Part shown: in pieces, positions 25,246-35,086 of the stretch | How the letters are laid out: each line of letters begins with the position of its first letter | How positions within the stretch are numbered: position 1 is the stretch's first letter | From: Klebsiella sp. BIGb0407 | Lineage (GTDB): Bacteria; Pseudomonadota; Gammaproteobacteria; Enterobacterales; Enterobacteriaceae | NCBI RefSeq assembly: GCF_024807845.1 | Contig: NZ_JANUEQ010000002.1 | Location: 186,001 to 250,000, forward strand | DNA: 64,000 bases | Direction of reading: 5' to 3' | Translations under genes and position numbers: made by a program | The notes under the pieces: model-generated | Seen by the model: only the letters and a program-made list of their open reading frames with translations | What the model was told of the DNA's origin: nothing | Database searches by the model: none

Positions 25246-26397
25246 ATGGACATTAAATATATACTCCCTTCATTATTTTTGGTAACGTCATCCTGTGTGT
25301 TTTCAGATATTTTACCCAGGCATGGTTATATAAACTCCCCTCCAAGCAGAGCATTTCTTTGTTCTGGTTCAGGGAATAACGTGAATAAGATGTGTGGTCC
25401 TGTTCAATACGAACCTCAATCAGTTGAAGGGCTTAAGGGGTTTCCTGAAACAGGCCCCATGGATGGGAAGATCGCCAGCGGTGGTAATGCTAATTTTGAT
25501 GCATTAAATGAACAGTCTCCTACCCGATGGAGTAAAACCAAAGTAAACAGCGGAAAGAACACCTTCTCCTGGACATTAACGGCTGCTCATCGTACGACAT
25601 CATGGCGATTTTTTATCACTAAACAAAATTGGGATCCAACAACCCCCCTGGAGCGTTCTGATTTTGATTTAACACCATTCTGTGAGCAATTTGATAATGG
25701 TAAAATGCCTGCTAGCAAAGTAAAAATAAACTGTAATGTGCCGGAACGTCAAGGATATCAGGTAATTCTTGGAGTATGGGATATAGACGACACCGCGAAT
25801 GCTTTTTATCAAGTCATTGATGCTAATATGACTGGCCATGATAACGGCAGTGGCAATGGCAATGGCAATGGCAATGGCAATGGCAGTGAGGATGATGATA
25901 AGAAAGATAAAGAATATCTAACCGAAGCTAACTTAGTTAAAGATCAAAAAGATAATGGCAGCTATGTATCATATAATCTTGAGGTTAAATCGGATGCCTA
26001 CCCCGCTTCAACACCAGACTATAAATGGTCGTTACCAAAAAATGCAGAGCAGGTTGTGACTGCAGATAATTACAGCCGTTTTATTATTAATAAAAAAGAT
26101 AATATACAAGAAGATAAAGTTAGAGTGAAAGTTATAGCGGGAAAAATCTCTAAAGTATTAATACAAGATATTAATGTTCCAGGATTAGTTCAGGAGCACG
26201 AATATGATTATATATTTCCAGATAATCTCGCATTTTATACAGCGGGTACAATAGTTTATCAGCCAAAAGATAAAAATACGTATGAGTGTAAACCTTTCCC
26301 TAACAGCGGTTTTTGTATCCAATGGTCTCCTGGCGCAAATCAATATGAACCCGGTGTTGGTTTCGCCTGGCAATCAGCCTGGACTTTGCTGGATTAA
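25246..26397 (+). CDS. Chitin-active lytic polysaccharide monooxygenase (AA10) with chitin-binding module
   Basis: A 383-residue secreted protein. Residues about 26-197 are an AA10/CBP21-type domain: HGYINSPPSRAFLC, the second copper His115 in LTAAHRTTSWRFFIT, and VILGVWDIDDTANAFYQ. A (Gly-Asn)n linker at about 201-214 follows, then a beta-rich region, and at 330-383 a CBM5/12-like module with aromatic residues (YQP...WSPG...YEPG). AA10 enzymes oxidatively cut crystalline chitin using a copper held by the N-terminal His and a second His. Here the putative first His is residue 26, after SDILPR; a normal signal peptidase cut after VFS would leave it five residues inside the chain. Ribosome site AAAAGGAAA. 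No chitinase gene is adjacent. Confidence 0.88.
   Translation: MDIKYILPSLFLVTSSCVFSDILPRHGYINSPPSRAFLCSGSGNNVNKMCGPVQYEPQSVEGLKGFPETGPMDGKIASGGNANFDALNEQSPTRWSKTKVNSGKNTFSWTLTAAHRTTSWRFFITKQNWDPTTPLERSDFDLTPFCEQFDNGKMPASKVKINCNVPERQGYQVILGVWDIDDTANAFYQVIDANMTGHDNGSGNGNGNGNGNGSEDDDKKDKEYLTEANLVKDQKDNGSYVSYNLEVKSDAYPASTPDYKWSLPKNAEQVVTADNYSRFIINKKDNIQEDKVRVKVIAGKISKVLIQDINVPGLVQEHEYDYIFPDNLAFYTAGTIVYQPKDKNTYECKPFPNSGFCIQWSPGANQYEPGVGFAWQSAWTLLD
25846..25887 (+). repeat. Hexanucleotide tandem repeat in the LPMO linker
   Basis: Seven hexamers: GGCAGT, five copies of GGCAAT, then GGCAGT, encoding Gly-Ser/Gly-Asn pairs. Unit loss or gain keeps the frame and would only change linker length. Confidence 0.9.
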
Positions 26398-26447
26398 AAT
26401 AATTGTTTTATACCAAAATGAACCGAGTTACTTATAGAAGTAAATAG

Positions 26448-26478
26448 AGGCAGTCGATTACCACAAATTCGACTGCCT
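26448..26478. terminator. Hairpin between LPMO and iolR
   Basis: AGGCAGTCGA pairs with TCGACTGCCT across an 11-nt loop, between convergent genes. Just after it, at 26487-26515, is a degenerate end of the CGACTTGAAGCATGG-type intergenic repeat. Confidence 0.6.
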
Positions 26479-26524
26479 TCTCTGTGGCAATATCCAGGCG
26501 ACTTGAAGCATGGCACAGTAATAA

Positions 26525-27358
26525 TCAGTTTTTCGACTCCCCCTGAAAATATGCCAGCGCAATCATCAGTGACTGAACCAGGCACAGGGTGGCTGACTGA
26601 GAGCGAAACGCATCAACCTGAGCCTCTTTAACCACAAAACACAGATCGCTGAAGGTCGCGAGCGGACTAATCTGGCTATCTGTTATCACTATTTGTCTGG
26701 CACCAGCATTGGCCGCTATTTCACTGATCATCACCGTTTCTTCGGCATAAGGCGAAAAGCTGATCGAGACTAACAGATCCTTTCCTGTAATACGGCTAAC
26801 CTGCTCACGAAACATCCCGCCCATCCCGTCGAGTAATACCGGACGACATTCAAGATGGCTGAGGGCATAAGACAGATAAGCCGCAACGCTAAAAGAACGT
26901 CGCAGACCTACCACATAAATCGTTTCTGCATTCGCCAGCAGTTCTACCGCCTGCTCCAGCATTTCCGGCTTGGTACGCGCTGCTAATTGCTGTAAAGCCT
27001 GGGCATTAGAACGGGAGAATTCCTGCAAAATATCAAAGGGCGTTTCTGGTATTTCTTCACTTTCCATCTCACGAAATAATCGTGCCCGGTCAGTATAGCT
27101 CGCCGTTTCCTCCACCAGATTCATACGAAATAATTGTTTCATTTCATTGAATCCACTGAAATTAAAAGCATTGGCAAAGCGGATCAAGGTGGAAGGTGGA
27201 ACCCCCGCTCGTTCAGCTATTATCGCGACGGTGTCAAAGGCCACGCTATTGGTGTTATCCAGTACATAGCGTGATACCTGCTGCAGCCGTTTGCTCAGGT
27301 CATCATAGCGCTCACGGATCTGCTCTTGCAGTTCACTTAAACTCGTCGCAGTGCTCAA
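26525..27358 (-). CDS. iolR: RpiR-family regulator of myo-inositol catabolism
   Basis: A 277-residue RpiR-family protein with an N-terminal HTH (LSKRLQQVSRYVLDNTN...AGVPPSTLIRFANAFNF, about 18-80) and a SIS domain (YVVGLRRSFSVAAYLSYAL near 145 and SISFSPYAEETV). It is divergent from iolA and belongs to the RpiR-type IolR group that represses iol genes in Salmonella and rhizobia. The inducer is probably a phosphorylated intermediate. It likely binds the TTTCA/TGAAA palindromes in front of iolA and iolG. ATG 27358 follows AAGGGGA. Confidence 0.85.
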   Translation of the reverse strand: MSTATSLSELQEQIRERYDDLSKRLQQVSRYVLDNTNSVAFDTVAIIAERAGVPPSTLIRFANAFNFSGFNEMKQLFRMNLVEETASYTDRARLFREMESEEIPETPFDILQEFSRSNAQALQQLAARTKPEMLEQAVELLANAETIYVVGLRRSFSVAAYLSYALSHLECRPVLLDGMGGMFREQVSRITGKDLLVSISFSPYAEETVMISEIAANAGARQIVITDSQISPLATFSDLCFVVKEAQVDAFRSQSATLCLVQSLMIALAYFQGESKN

Positions 27359-27570
27359 TGTTATTCCCCTTAAAAAGTGTACTAACGGGTATTTAAACGC
27401 AGTAAAGCAGAAAATGAAACAGATGTACCGTTATCATCTTTCGCATAAACGCCCCAATTCCCTGTCTGTGCCTGTCGCCTGGCGGACTGTGCCAGCGATC
27501 GTCCAATGTCGGTTATGTATGGTGTAAACATCAAAATTGATTCTTGATCACAATAATCAATATTTATTTT

Positions 27571-27601
27571 ATTTCAAGCTGAAATGAAATGTTTGTTTCA
27601 T
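27571..27601. promoter_or_regulatory. Candidate IolR operators before iolA
   Basis: Two overlapping palindromes built from the same half-site: ATTTCA-AGC-TGAAAT at 27571-27585 and ATGAAA-TGTTTG-TTTCAT at 27584-27601, about 45-70 bp before the iolA start. The half-sites recur before iolG. Binding by IolR is inference. Confidence 0.5.
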
Positions 27602-27643
27602 ATACAGTGTTCAGGACATCTATTTAACAGCGAGAGGGTAGAT

Positions 27644-29149
27644 ATGGAGACGGTAGCGAATTTTATTCACGGCAAATGTATCACGGGTGACAGCCAGCGC
27701 GTTCAGGCAATCTTTAATCCGGCCACCGGAGCACAGATCCGTCAGGTTGCTATGAGTACGGTACAACAGACAGAACAAGCTATTGCTGCCGCGCAGCAAG
27801 CTTTCCCCGACTGGTCCCGCCAGTCTCCGCTCAAACGTGCCCGTGTCTTATTCCGCTTTAAAAGTTTGCTTGAACAGCATATGGATAGCCTGGCAAAACT
27901 CATTAGCGAAGAACACGGCAAAGTCTATTCTGATGCCGTCGGTGAACTGACACGCGGCCTGGAAGTGGTTGAGTTCGCCTGCGGTATTCCACATCTACAA
28001 AAAGGTGAGCATTCTGCCAATGTCGGTACCGGCGTTGACAGCCACTCACTGATGCAACCGCTAGGGGTCTGTGCCGGAATCACGCCGTTTAACTTCCCGG
28101 CCATGGTGCCGATGTGGATGTTCCCTATTGCGCTGGCAACGGGAAATACTTTCGTACTTAAGCCATCAGAAAAAGATCCCTCCCTGGCAGTAAGACTGGC
28201 GGAGTTACTGAAAGAGTCAGGACTTCCTGATGGCGTCTTTAACGTGGTGCAAGGAGATAAAGAAGCCGTTGATGTGCTGCTAACCGACCCGCGTGTACAG
28301 GCCGTCAGTTTTGTCGGTTCAACGCCGATTGCTGAATATATCTACAACACCGCATCCGCCCACGGTAAACGCTGCCAGGCACTCGGTGGAGCAAAAAACC
28401 ACTGTATCCTGATGCCGGATGCGGATATGGCGATGGCCACAAATGCCATTATGGGTGCTGCCTTTGGTGCTGCCGGGGAACGCTGTATGGCGCTGTCAGT
28501 GGTCGTTGCCGTCGGTGATAACGCCGCCGATACCCTCTGCTCCCAGCTGGAACAACAGATAGCTACCCTGCGCGTCGGCCCGGGCCTCGGCCACCAGCCA
28601 GAAAACGAAATGGGACCACTGATAAGCAGCGCACATCGTGCCAAAGTCCTGGGTTATATTGATAGCGGTGAGTCGCAGGGTGCCACGCTGCGTGTTGATG
28701 GACGTGGACTTAAAGTCGCGGGTAATGAGGAAGGTTATTTTGTCGGCCCGACACTGTTTGACCACGTCACGCCAGAGATGACAATTTATAAAGAGGAGAT
28801 CTTCGGCCCGGTACTGAGCGTAGTGCGCGTGGCTGATTATCAAAGTGCCCTGAATCTGATTAATCAGCACGAATACGGTAATGGTACCGCCATTTTCACC
28901 CGCGATGGCGGAACAGCAAGACGTTTTTGTGAAGAGGTTCAGGTGGGTATGGTTGGCGTGAACGTGCCGATTCCGGTACCCATGGCGTTCCACAGTTTTG
29001 GTGGCTGGAAACGATCTATCTTTGGCCCCCTGAATGTCCATGGTAATGATGGTGTACGTTTCTATACTCGCATGAAAACCATTACTGCGCGCTGGCCGGA
29101 AAGCCATCACCAACAAGGTGCCGCATTTTCGATGCCGACACTGGGCTGA
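27644..29149 (+). CDS. iolA: Methylmalonate/malonate-semialdehyde dehydrogenase
   Basis: A 501-residue CoA-acylating aldehyde dehydrogenase. The catalytic Cys281 lies in [14 protein letters not shown]; the N-terminal MMSDH wording ([15 protein letters not shown]) and the late block FKMP-like region ([13 protein letters not shown]) are typical of IolA. It converts malonate semialdehyde, the end product of inositol breakdown, to acetyl-CoA, CO2 and NADH. ATG 27644, preceded by GAGAGGG, is preferred over an in-frame ATG 20 codons upstream that lacks family sequence. iolD follows 11 bp later. Confidence 0.92.
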   Translation: METVANFIHGKCITGDSQRVQAIFNPATGAQIRQVAMSTVQQTEQAIAAAQQAFPDWSRQSPLKRARVLFRFKSLLEQHMDSLAKLISEEHGKVYSDAVGELTRGLEVVEFACGIPHLQKGEHSANVGTGVDSHSLMQPLGVCAGITPFNFPAMVPMWMFPIALATGNTFVLKPSEKDPSLAVRLAELLKESGLPDGVFNVVQGDKEAVDVLLTDPRVQAVSFVGSTPIAEYIYNTASAHGKRCQALGGAKNHCILMPDADMAMATNAIMGAAFGAAGERCMALSVVVAVGDNAADTLCSQLEQQIATLRVGPGLGHQPENEMGPLISSAHRAKVLGYIDSGESQGATLRVDGRGLKVAGNEEGYFVGPTLFDHVTPEMTIYKEEIFGPVLSVVRVADYQSALNLINQHEYGNGTAIFTRDGGTARRFCEEVQVGMVGVNVPIPVPMAFHSFGGWKRSIFGPLNVHGNDGVRFYTRMKTITARWPESHHQQGAAFSMPTLG

Positions 29150-29160
29150 CAGGGGAAAAA

Positions 29161-31089
29161 ATGACAACACTACGTTTAACCATGGCGCAGGCGCTGGTCA
29201 AATTTCTTAATCAACAATACATTGATGCCGAGGGTGAGGAGCAGCCGTTTGTCGAAGGCATACTGACCATCTTTGGTCACGGAAATGTTTTAGGTATCGG
29301 CCAGGCGCTGGAAGAAGCCCCTGGCCATCTGAAAGTTTACCAGGGATGCAGCGAGCAAGGAATGGCCCACATTGCCACCGGGTTTGCAAAACAGCATCTG
29401 CGGCGTCGTATCTATGCGGTGACTTCTTCGGTAGGTCCTGGGGCTGCCAATATGATTACTGCGGCTGCGACAGCAACCGCTAACCGTATTCCATTACTGT
29501 TATTACCGGGGGATATTTATGCCAGTCGCCAGCCCGACCCGGTGCTACAGCAGATTGAGCAATACCATGACTTAAGTATCAGTACCAACGATTGCTTCCG
29601 TCCGGTATCGCGCTACTGGGATCGTATTAACCGTCCGGAACAGCTGATGAGCGCCATGCTAAGCGCCATGCGAGTGCTCACCAACCCAGCCGATACCGGA
29701 GCAGTGACTATCTGCTTACCCCAGGATGTGCAGGGTGAAGTCTGGGACTATCCGGCCAGCTTCTTTGCTCGCCGGGTACATCATATTGAACGCCGTCCAC
29801 CGGATGAAAGTCGATTACAGGCAGCACTGGCACTGATTAAAAGTAAACGCCGACCTCTGGTGATTTGTGGTGGCGGGGTACGTTATTCAGGTGCCCATGA
29901 CGCTTTTCAGGCATTTGTTGAAACGGCGCAGCTACCGTTCGCCGAAACACAGGCGGGTAAAGGTGCGCTAGTGAGTAATCACCCACTCAATCTTGGCGGC
30001 CTGGGGGTTACCGGGGGGCTTGCCGCTAATCTGCTGGCTCCCAAAGCAGACTTGATTATTGGTGTCGGAACACGTTTAACTGACTTTACCACCGGCTCAA
30101 AAGCGCTGTTTGCGCCCGATGCTGAGTTTCTGATGCTGAACGTGGCAGAGTTTGATGCCATGAAACTCGATGCCACGCCGCTGATAGCCGATGCCCGTAT
30201 CGGACTGGAGCGATTAACGTCAGAACTCAGTGATATCAAGTATCGCGCGCAATGGGATGACGATATCCTGCATGCCAGAACGGCCTGGAATCAGGAGTGT
30301 CAGCGGCTATGGGAGCGTCACTGGCAGGCGGGTGACACGCCTGAAGTTGCCGGGCATCTTGATGAAACCTTGCGAGAGTACAGTGAGGCTCTCGGCACCT
30401 CACTGACGCAAACCCGCGTGCTGGGGCTTATCAATCAGCATATCGAAGATGATGCAATTGTGGTGGGTGCCGCAGGTTCACTCCCGGGGGATTTACAGCG
30501 GTTATGGCAGGTAAAAACGCCCGATAGCTACCACCTGGAATATGGCTACTCCTGCATGGGCTATGAAATAGCTGCGACGGTCGGGGCTAAACTGGCGAAA
30601 CCCGCTCAGCCAGCCTACGCCATGGTGGGGGATGGTTCTTATATGATGCTCCATTCTGAGCTGCAAACCGCCGTGCAGGAGGGGGTGAAAATAACCGTCT
30701 TACTGTTTGATAACGCTGGGTTTGGTTGTATTAATAACCTACAGATGGGGCACGGTATCAGTAGTCTGGCAACCGAAAATCGCCAGCGAAACCCGACAAC
30801 CGGCAAGCTTGACGGACCGCTGGTGAAGGTGGATTTTGCTAAAAATGCTGAGAGCTATGGCTGCCGTGCTTTTCGCGTTCATGATGAGCAAAGTCTGCTG
30901 GCAGCTCTTGAAGCCGCTAAGCTCGCTGATGGTCCGGTTTTACTTGATATCAAAGTGCTGCCTAAGACCATGACGCATGATTATGAGGCCTGGTGGCGAA
31001 CCGGTGATGCCGAGGTAGCGCTGTCCCCTGCGGTAACTCAGGCTTTCGAAGAGACTCAGTCAATGCTCAAGCGCGCCCGTCAGTATTAA
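29161..31089 (+). CDS. iolD: 3D-(3,5/4)-trihydroxycyclohexane-1,2-dione hydrolase
   Basis: A 642-residue thiamine-diphosphate enzyme. It shows the N-terminal Pyr domain with the catalytic Glu region ([19 protein letters not shown]), a middle TPP-family domain, and the C-terminal ThDP motif [15 protein letters not shown]...[11 protein letters not shown]. It opens the inositol ring, converting trihydroxycyclohexane-dione to 5-deoxy-glucuronate. GGGGAAAAA precedes ATG 29161. A hairpin terminator follows, separating iolAD from the iolG-iolB transcription unit. Confidence 0.93.
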   Translation: MTTLRLTMAQALVKFLNQQYIDAEGEEQPFVEGILTIFGHGNVLGIGQALEEAPGHLKVYQGCSEQGMAHIATGFAKQHLRRRIYAVTSSVGPGAANMITAAATATANRIPLLLLPGDIYASRQPDPVLQQIEQYHDLSISTNDCFRPVSRYWDRINRPEQLMSAMLSAMRVLTNPADTGAVTICLPQDVQGEVWDYPASFFARRVHHIERRPPDESRLQAALALIKSKRRPLVICGGGVRYSGAHDAFQAFVETAQLPFAETQAGKGALVSNHPLNLGGLGVTGGLAANLLAPKADLIIGVGTRLTDFTTGSKALFAPDAEFLMLNVAEFDAMKLDATPLIADARIGLERLTSELSDIKYRAQWDDDILHARTAWNQECQRLWERHWQAGDTPEVAGHLDETLREYSEALGTSLTQTRVLGLINQHIEDDAIVVGAAGSLPGDLQRLWQVKTPDSYHLEYGYSCMGYEIAATVGAKLAKPAQPAYAMVGDGSYMMLHSELQTAVQEGVKITVLLFDNAGFGCINNLQMGHGISSLATENRQRNPTTGKLDGPLVKVDFAKNAESYGCRAFRVHDEQSLLAALEAAKLADGPVLLDIKVLPKTMTHDYEAWWRTGDAEVALSPAVTQAFEETQSMLKRARQY

Positions 31090-31095
31090 CCCCCT

Positions 31096-31130
31096 GTTCC
31101 GCCTGTAAACCAGGCGGAACATTTATTTCA
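31096..31130 (+). terminator. Terminator after iolD
   Basis: GTTCCGCCTG-TAAAC-CAGGCGGAAC, a perfect 10-bp stem followed by ATTTATTTC, 6 bp after the iolD stop. Confidence 0.75.
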
Positions 31131-31403
31131 TCTCGTTGTGGATAATCCCCTGTCAGTAGCCCATTCTCGCTAAATCTCTCAATTTCACCTTCTGTAAATT
31201 TTTCTGCTTAGCCAATATTGTGATTCCGATAACAAAAAGGATCCATCAGAGGAACAAAATGTTAACCCCCACACAAAAATGAAACTTTCAGTCTGCATTA
31301 AAATGAAATAAATGTTTTATTTTAGGTGTCGATTATTAGTTGCCTAGGGTGCCGGTGTTCTCCGGTATCAGAGATTAACGCAATACCCATTTCGGGAGCC
31401 GCT
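31131..31403 (+). promoter_or_regulatory. iolG promoter region with candidate IolR sites
   Basis: No gene is visible. It contains TGAAA-C-TTTCA at about 31280-31290 and, 20 bp on, the near-palindrome AAATGAAATAAATGTTTT at about 31301-31320, which resembles the sites before iolA. This probably is a second IolR-controlled promoter. Confidence 0.45.
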
Positions 31404-32417
31404 ATGTTTAACATTGCTTTATTGGGTGCCGGCCGCATTGGCCAGATCCACGCTGCAAATATTGCCGCCCACAAAGAGACGACTCTGTGGTCAGTTGTTG
31501 ATCCGAATGAAGAGAATGCCGCCCGTATTGCTGCCCAGTATCAAACCAAGGTACAGAGCGTAGACGAGGTCATGGCTGATACTAACGTACATGCTGTGCT
31601 GATTGCCTCAGCAACCGATACCCATGCAAACTTAATCGAACTTGCCGCCCGTCATGGCAAAGCGATTTTCTGTGAAAAGCCGGTACACCTTGACCTTGCC
31701 CGCGTTCGCGAATGTCTTGAAGTGGTAAAGGCAAATAGCGTCCCACTGTTTATTGGTTTTAATCGCCGTTTTGACCCGCAATTTCGTCGCGTCAAAACTG
31801 AGGTTCTTGAAGGCCGGATAGGCAAACCAGAATCCCTGCTGATTATCTCACGCGACCCTTCCCCGCCGCCGGTTGAATATGTGCGTGTTTCTGGCGGCAT
31901 GTTCCGCGATATGACTATCCACGATTTCGATATGGCGCGTTTCATCATGGGTGAAGAGCCGGTCTCTATCTACGCTCAGGGAAGCAATCTGGTCGACCCT
32001 GCTATCGGTGAAGCGGGTGATATCGATACCGCGTTTATTGTCCTGAAATATCGTTCCGGGGCAATGGCGACCATTGTTAACAGCCGTCGTTCAGCCTACG
32101 GCTATGACCAGCGCATTGAATTACACGGCGCTAATGGCCTGCTGTCTGCCGGAAATATTCTGGAAAACCAGGTACAGCATCTCAGCTCTGCGGGTTGCCG
32201 GAGCGCCTTACCAGAGCACTTTTTCCTGCAACGTTACAAAGATGCCTATGCCGCAGAATGGCAGCATTTTGTTGGCGTTCTGCGCGGTGAAACTAAACCA
32301 GAATGTAGCGGCGAAGATGGTGAGCGTGCGCTGTATCTGGCCGACAAAGCACTGGAGTCCCTGCATAACCGGTGTGAAATAACGTTAGATACCCTAAATA
32401 ATTCGAGTGGCTTGTAG
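31404..32417 (+). CDS. iolG: Inositol 2-dehydrogenase
   Basis: A 337-residue Gfo/Idh/MocA-family NAD enzyme. The Rossmann motif GAGRIGQIHAANIA is at the N-terminus, CEKPVHLDLA carries the conserved Lys, and GGMFRDMTIHDFDMARF carries the catalytic Asp-His region. It oxidises myo-inositol to scyllo-inosose. ATG 31404 (MFNIALLGAG, site GGGAG) is preferred over an upstream ATG at 31326. The last few codons and the stop lie inside a 125-bp intergenic repeat, so the natural C-terminus may have been altered (ends NNSSGL). Confidence 0.9.
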   Translation: MFNIALLGAGRIGQIHAANIAAHKETTLWSVVDPNEENAARIAAQYQTKVQSVDEVMADTNVHAVLIASATDTHANLIELAARHGKAIFCEKPVHLDLARVRECLEVVKANSVPLFIGFNRRFDPQFRRVKTEVLEGRIGKPESLLIISRDPSPPPVEYVRVSGGMFRDMTIHDFDMARFIMGEEPVSIYAQGSNLVDPAIGEAGDIDTAFIVLKYRSGAMATIVNSRRSAYGYDQRIELHGANGLLSAGNILENQVQHLSSAGCRSALPEHFFLQRYKDAYAAEWQHFVGVLRGETKPECSGEDGERALYLADKALESLHNRCEITLDTLNNSSGL

Positions 32418-32514
32418 GCGCCAAGTTCAGACAGGCGATGAGCATAGATAGACTATGTGATTCGGCTGTCTGAATGCAGGCAACACCCAAGCAACTTGAA
32501 GTATGACGGGTATA
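32390..32514. repeat. 125-bp intergenic palindromic element
   Basis: It begins TACCCTAAATAATTCGAGT and ends CAACTTGAAGTATGACGGGTATA, with a conserved middle (GGCGATGAGCATAGAT, CTATGTGATTCGGC). The same 125-bp form is at 63122-63246 in the same orientation. Outer arms TACCC / GGGTA are complementary. It overlaps the end of iolG. Confidence 0.8.
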
Positions 32515-32550
32515 ACCTTCGGTAGCCCTACAAATAGAAGAGATATAATA

Positions 32551-33480
32551 ATGAAAAAACTCATTCTTGCCGCCCTTATCGCATTAACCACAACTCCTGC
32601 ATTAGCCGCAAATGAACAAATTGTTTTTAGTACCCCAAACCTCGCCATGCCATTTGAGGTTCATATGCAGCGTACTGCCGTTAACGCTGCCAAAGAAATG
32701 GGCGTGAAACTTCAGGTTCTTGATAGCCAGGGTAGCTCACCGAAACAAGCCGCCGATCTGGAAAATGCCATCACCCGAGGCGCTCAGGGCTTTATCGTCT
32801 CTCCTAATGATATTAATGCTGTTTCAAGCGCTGTCGGTGAAATCCAGGACGCAAATTTACCGGTAGTGACTCTGGATCGTTCGGTTATTAGTGATAAAAA
32901 AGTACCGCATTTTGGTGCGAATAACTACAAAGGTGGGCAGGCCGTAGCGAGTTTCGTAATTGAGAAATTCCCTGACGGAGCAGATATCGTTCTGCTGACC
33001 GGTCAGCCTGGATCCTCTTCCAACATCGAGCGGACCAAAGGGATCCGCGATCGTCTGACTGAAGGCGGTAAAAAATACAATATCGTCGTCGATCAGACCG
33101 GAAACTGGATGCGTTCTGAAGGTATGCGCATTGTTGAAAGCGTGCTGCCATCCCTGGCGAAGAAACCACAAATTATTCTGGCAGCAAACGATGATATGGC
33201 TCTCGGTGCCATTGAAGCACTTCAATCACAAGGCATGAAACCGGGCGAGGTTCTGGTCACCGGCTTTGATGCAGTACCAGAAGCCCTGGAGAGAGTAAAA
33301 GACGGCTGGCTGGCAGTTACCGCTGACCAGCGTCCGGGCTATGCCGTCACCACCGCAATGACTCAGTTGGTCGAAAATATTCGCGATAAAAAGGCTATCA
33401 CCGGAGCGGACTACGCGCCAACTCTGATAACCAAAGATAATCTCGATAAAGCAGAGCGTATCAGCGAAACCGGTAAATAA
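32551..33480 (+). CDS. Inositol ABC transporter, periplasmic binding protein
   Basis: A 309-residue ribose/inositol-type substrate-binding protein (RbsB class). The signal peptide ends at TPALAAN, and the ligand fold shows FIVSPNDINAV, VVTLDRSV and LAANDDMALGAIEAL. It delivers inositol to the ATPase and permease encoded next. ATG 32551 (AAGAGATATA upstream) is chosen over an upstream in-frame ATG inside the repeat. A 9-bp hairpin separates it from the ATPase gene, probably favouring higher expression of the binding protein. Confidence 0.85.
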   Translation: MKKLILAALIALTTTPALAANEQIVFSTPNLAMPFEVHMQRTAVNAAKEMGVKLQVLDSQGSSPKQAADLENAITRGAQGFIVSPNDINAVSSAVGEIQDANLPVVTLDRSVISDKKVPHFGANNYKGGQAVASFVIEKFPDGADIVLLTGQPGSSSNIERTKGIRDRLTEGGKKYNIVVDQTGNWMRSEGMRIVESVLPSLAKKPQIILAANDDMALGAIEALQSQGMKPGEVLVTGFDAVPEALERVKDGWLAVTADQRPGYAVTTAMTQLVENIRDKKAITGADYAPTLITKDNLDKAERISETGK

Positions 33481-33488
33481 GCCTGTAT

Positions 33489-33510
33489 ACGCCCGTCTCA
33501 CGACGGGCGT
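33489..33510 (+). other. Intercistronic hairpin
   Basis: ACGCCCGTC-TCAC-GACGGGCGT, a GC-rich 9-bp stem with no T tract. It probably stabilises the 3' end of the binding-protein message rather than ending transcription. Confidence 0.6.
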
Positions 33511-33527
33511 TACAAAGGAGCCAACTG

Positions 33528-35075
33528 ATGTCACAGCCCCTATTAAAAGTTACCCATCTTGCCAAGAGTTTCTCCGGTGTCTGGGCACTCAGTGACGCCA
33601 ACCTGAGCGTCGGAGCAGGAGAGATCCACGCCCTGCTGGGTGAAAATGGTGCCGGTAAATCGACGCTATTAAAAGCGCTGGCAGGCGCACAACCGCAAAC
33701 GCGCGGTGAAATTTGGTTCAATGGTGAAATGCTGGGCATAGATGATTCGCCAGTGGAACGCCAGAACAAAGGCATCATTACTATTTATCAGGAATTTAAC
33801 CTGCTGCCGAATATGACGGTGGCGGAAAATATGTTTCTGGGCCGCGAGCCGCGACGTCACAACCTGGTGGTCGACGCCAAAGCGGTTAATAACGAAGCTC
33901 AGGTCATTCTGAGTTATTTACAGCTGAATATCGCCCCAACGACTGCGGTTGCTCGTTTAAGCGTAGCCCAGCAGCAGATGGTTGAAATAGCCCGCGCCCT
34001 GACCCTTAACGCCAAACTTATCATTATGGATGAGCCTTCTGCGGCACTCAGTGATAGTGAAGTCGAAAGTTTGCACCGCGTGGTCCGTGAGCTTAAGGGA
34101 CGCGGCGTGAGCATTATCTACGTCACACACCGTCTGCATGAAGTTTTCCAACTTTGCGATCGTTTTACCGTCTTTCAGGATGGGCGCTATACCGGTTCTG
34201 GCGACGTAGCAGGCACCAATGTTGAGCAAATTATCCGTCTGATGGTAGGCCGTAATGTGGTGTTTAACCGCCGCGACGCCAGTCTGACGCACCACCAGGA
34301 TAAGCCGATACGTTTATCGGTAAAAGGATTAAGCCGCGAAAAACCGCCGCTCGATCCACACGGTATTGCACTGAAAGATGTCAGTTTTCATGTTCATGCC
34401 GGAGAAGTGCTGGGGATAGCAGGCCTGGTCGGTGCAGGTCGAACCGAAATAGCACGCTGCCTGTTTGGCGCTGACAAATTTACCACCGGCAGCTTTGAAC
34501 TCGACGGTAAGCCTTACCAGCCTCGCGATCCGATGCATGCTTTGGATCAGGGCATTGCTCTGGTACCTGAAGATCGCAAAAAAGAAGGTGCCGTGCTGGG
34601 GTTATCGATCCGCGACAATATGTCTCTTTCCAGCCTTTCATCCTTGCTGACCTGGCGTTATTTCGTCAGCCCCCGCAAAGAAGATGCCCTGATTGCCGCT
34701 TACCGTCAGGCGCTGCAAATCAAAATGGTTAACCCCGAGCAGGAAGTGCGCAAGCTGTCCGGCGGAAATCAGCAAAAAGTGATTCTGGCGCGCTGCATGG
34801 CGCTGAATCCAAGGGTCTTGATTGTCGATGAGCCAACGCGCGGTATCGACGTCGGAACAAAATCTGAAGTTCATCAGGTGCTCTTTGACATGGCAAGCCG
34901 GGGGGTGGCAGTTATCGTCATCTCGTCCGATCTACCGGAAATACTGGCGGTATCCGACAGAATAATCACCCTGAGCGAAGGGCACATTACCGGCGAAATA
35001 CACGGTGATGAAGCCAACGAAGAACGCCTGATGACAATGATGGCGATTAATCACAGTGCGTTAAACGCCGCATAA
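33528..35075 (+). CDS. Inositol ABC transporter, ATP-binding protein
   Basis: A 515-residue tandem ABC ATPase of the RbsA/MglA class. The first domain carries Walker A GENGAGKST near residue 41, the signature LSVAQQQMVEIARAL and Walker B LIIMDEPSAALS. The second domain has a degenerate Walker A (GLVGAGRTEIAR), the signature LSGGNQQKVILARCM and IVDEPTRGIDVG. Such a split is normal in sugar importers. It powers the permease encoded 11 bp downstream. AAAGGAG precedes ATG 33528. Confidence 0.9.
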   Translation: MSQPLLKVTHLAKSFSGVWALSDANLSVGAGEIHALLGENGAGKSTLLKALAGAQPQTRGEIWFNGEMLGIDDSPVERQNKGIITIYQEFNLLPNMTVAENMFLGREPRRHNLVVDAKAVNNEAQVILSYLQLNIAPTTAVARLSVAQQQMVEIARALTLNAKLIIMDEPSAALSDSEVESLHRVVRELKGRGVSIIYVTHRLHEVFQLCDRFTVFQDGRYTGSGDVAGTNVEQIIRLMVGRNVVFNRRDASLTHHQDKPIRLSVKGLSREKPPLDPHGIALKDVSFHVHAGEVLGIAGLVGAGRTEIARCLFGADKFTTGSFELDGKPYQPRDPMHALDQGIALVPEDRKKEGAVLGLSIRDNMSLSSLSSLLTWRYFVSPRKEDALIAAYRQALQIKMVNPEQEVRKLSGGNQQKVILARCMALNPRVLIVDEPTRGIDVGTKSEVHQVLFDMASRGVAVIVISSDLPEILAVSDRIITLSEGHITGEIHGDEANEERLMTMMAINHSALNAA

Positions 35076-35086
35076 CGGGAGCCCCC

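Noticed and set aside
28496-29170. 224-codon open frame antisense to iolA
   Set aside because: Shadow of iolA; no start signal or domain.
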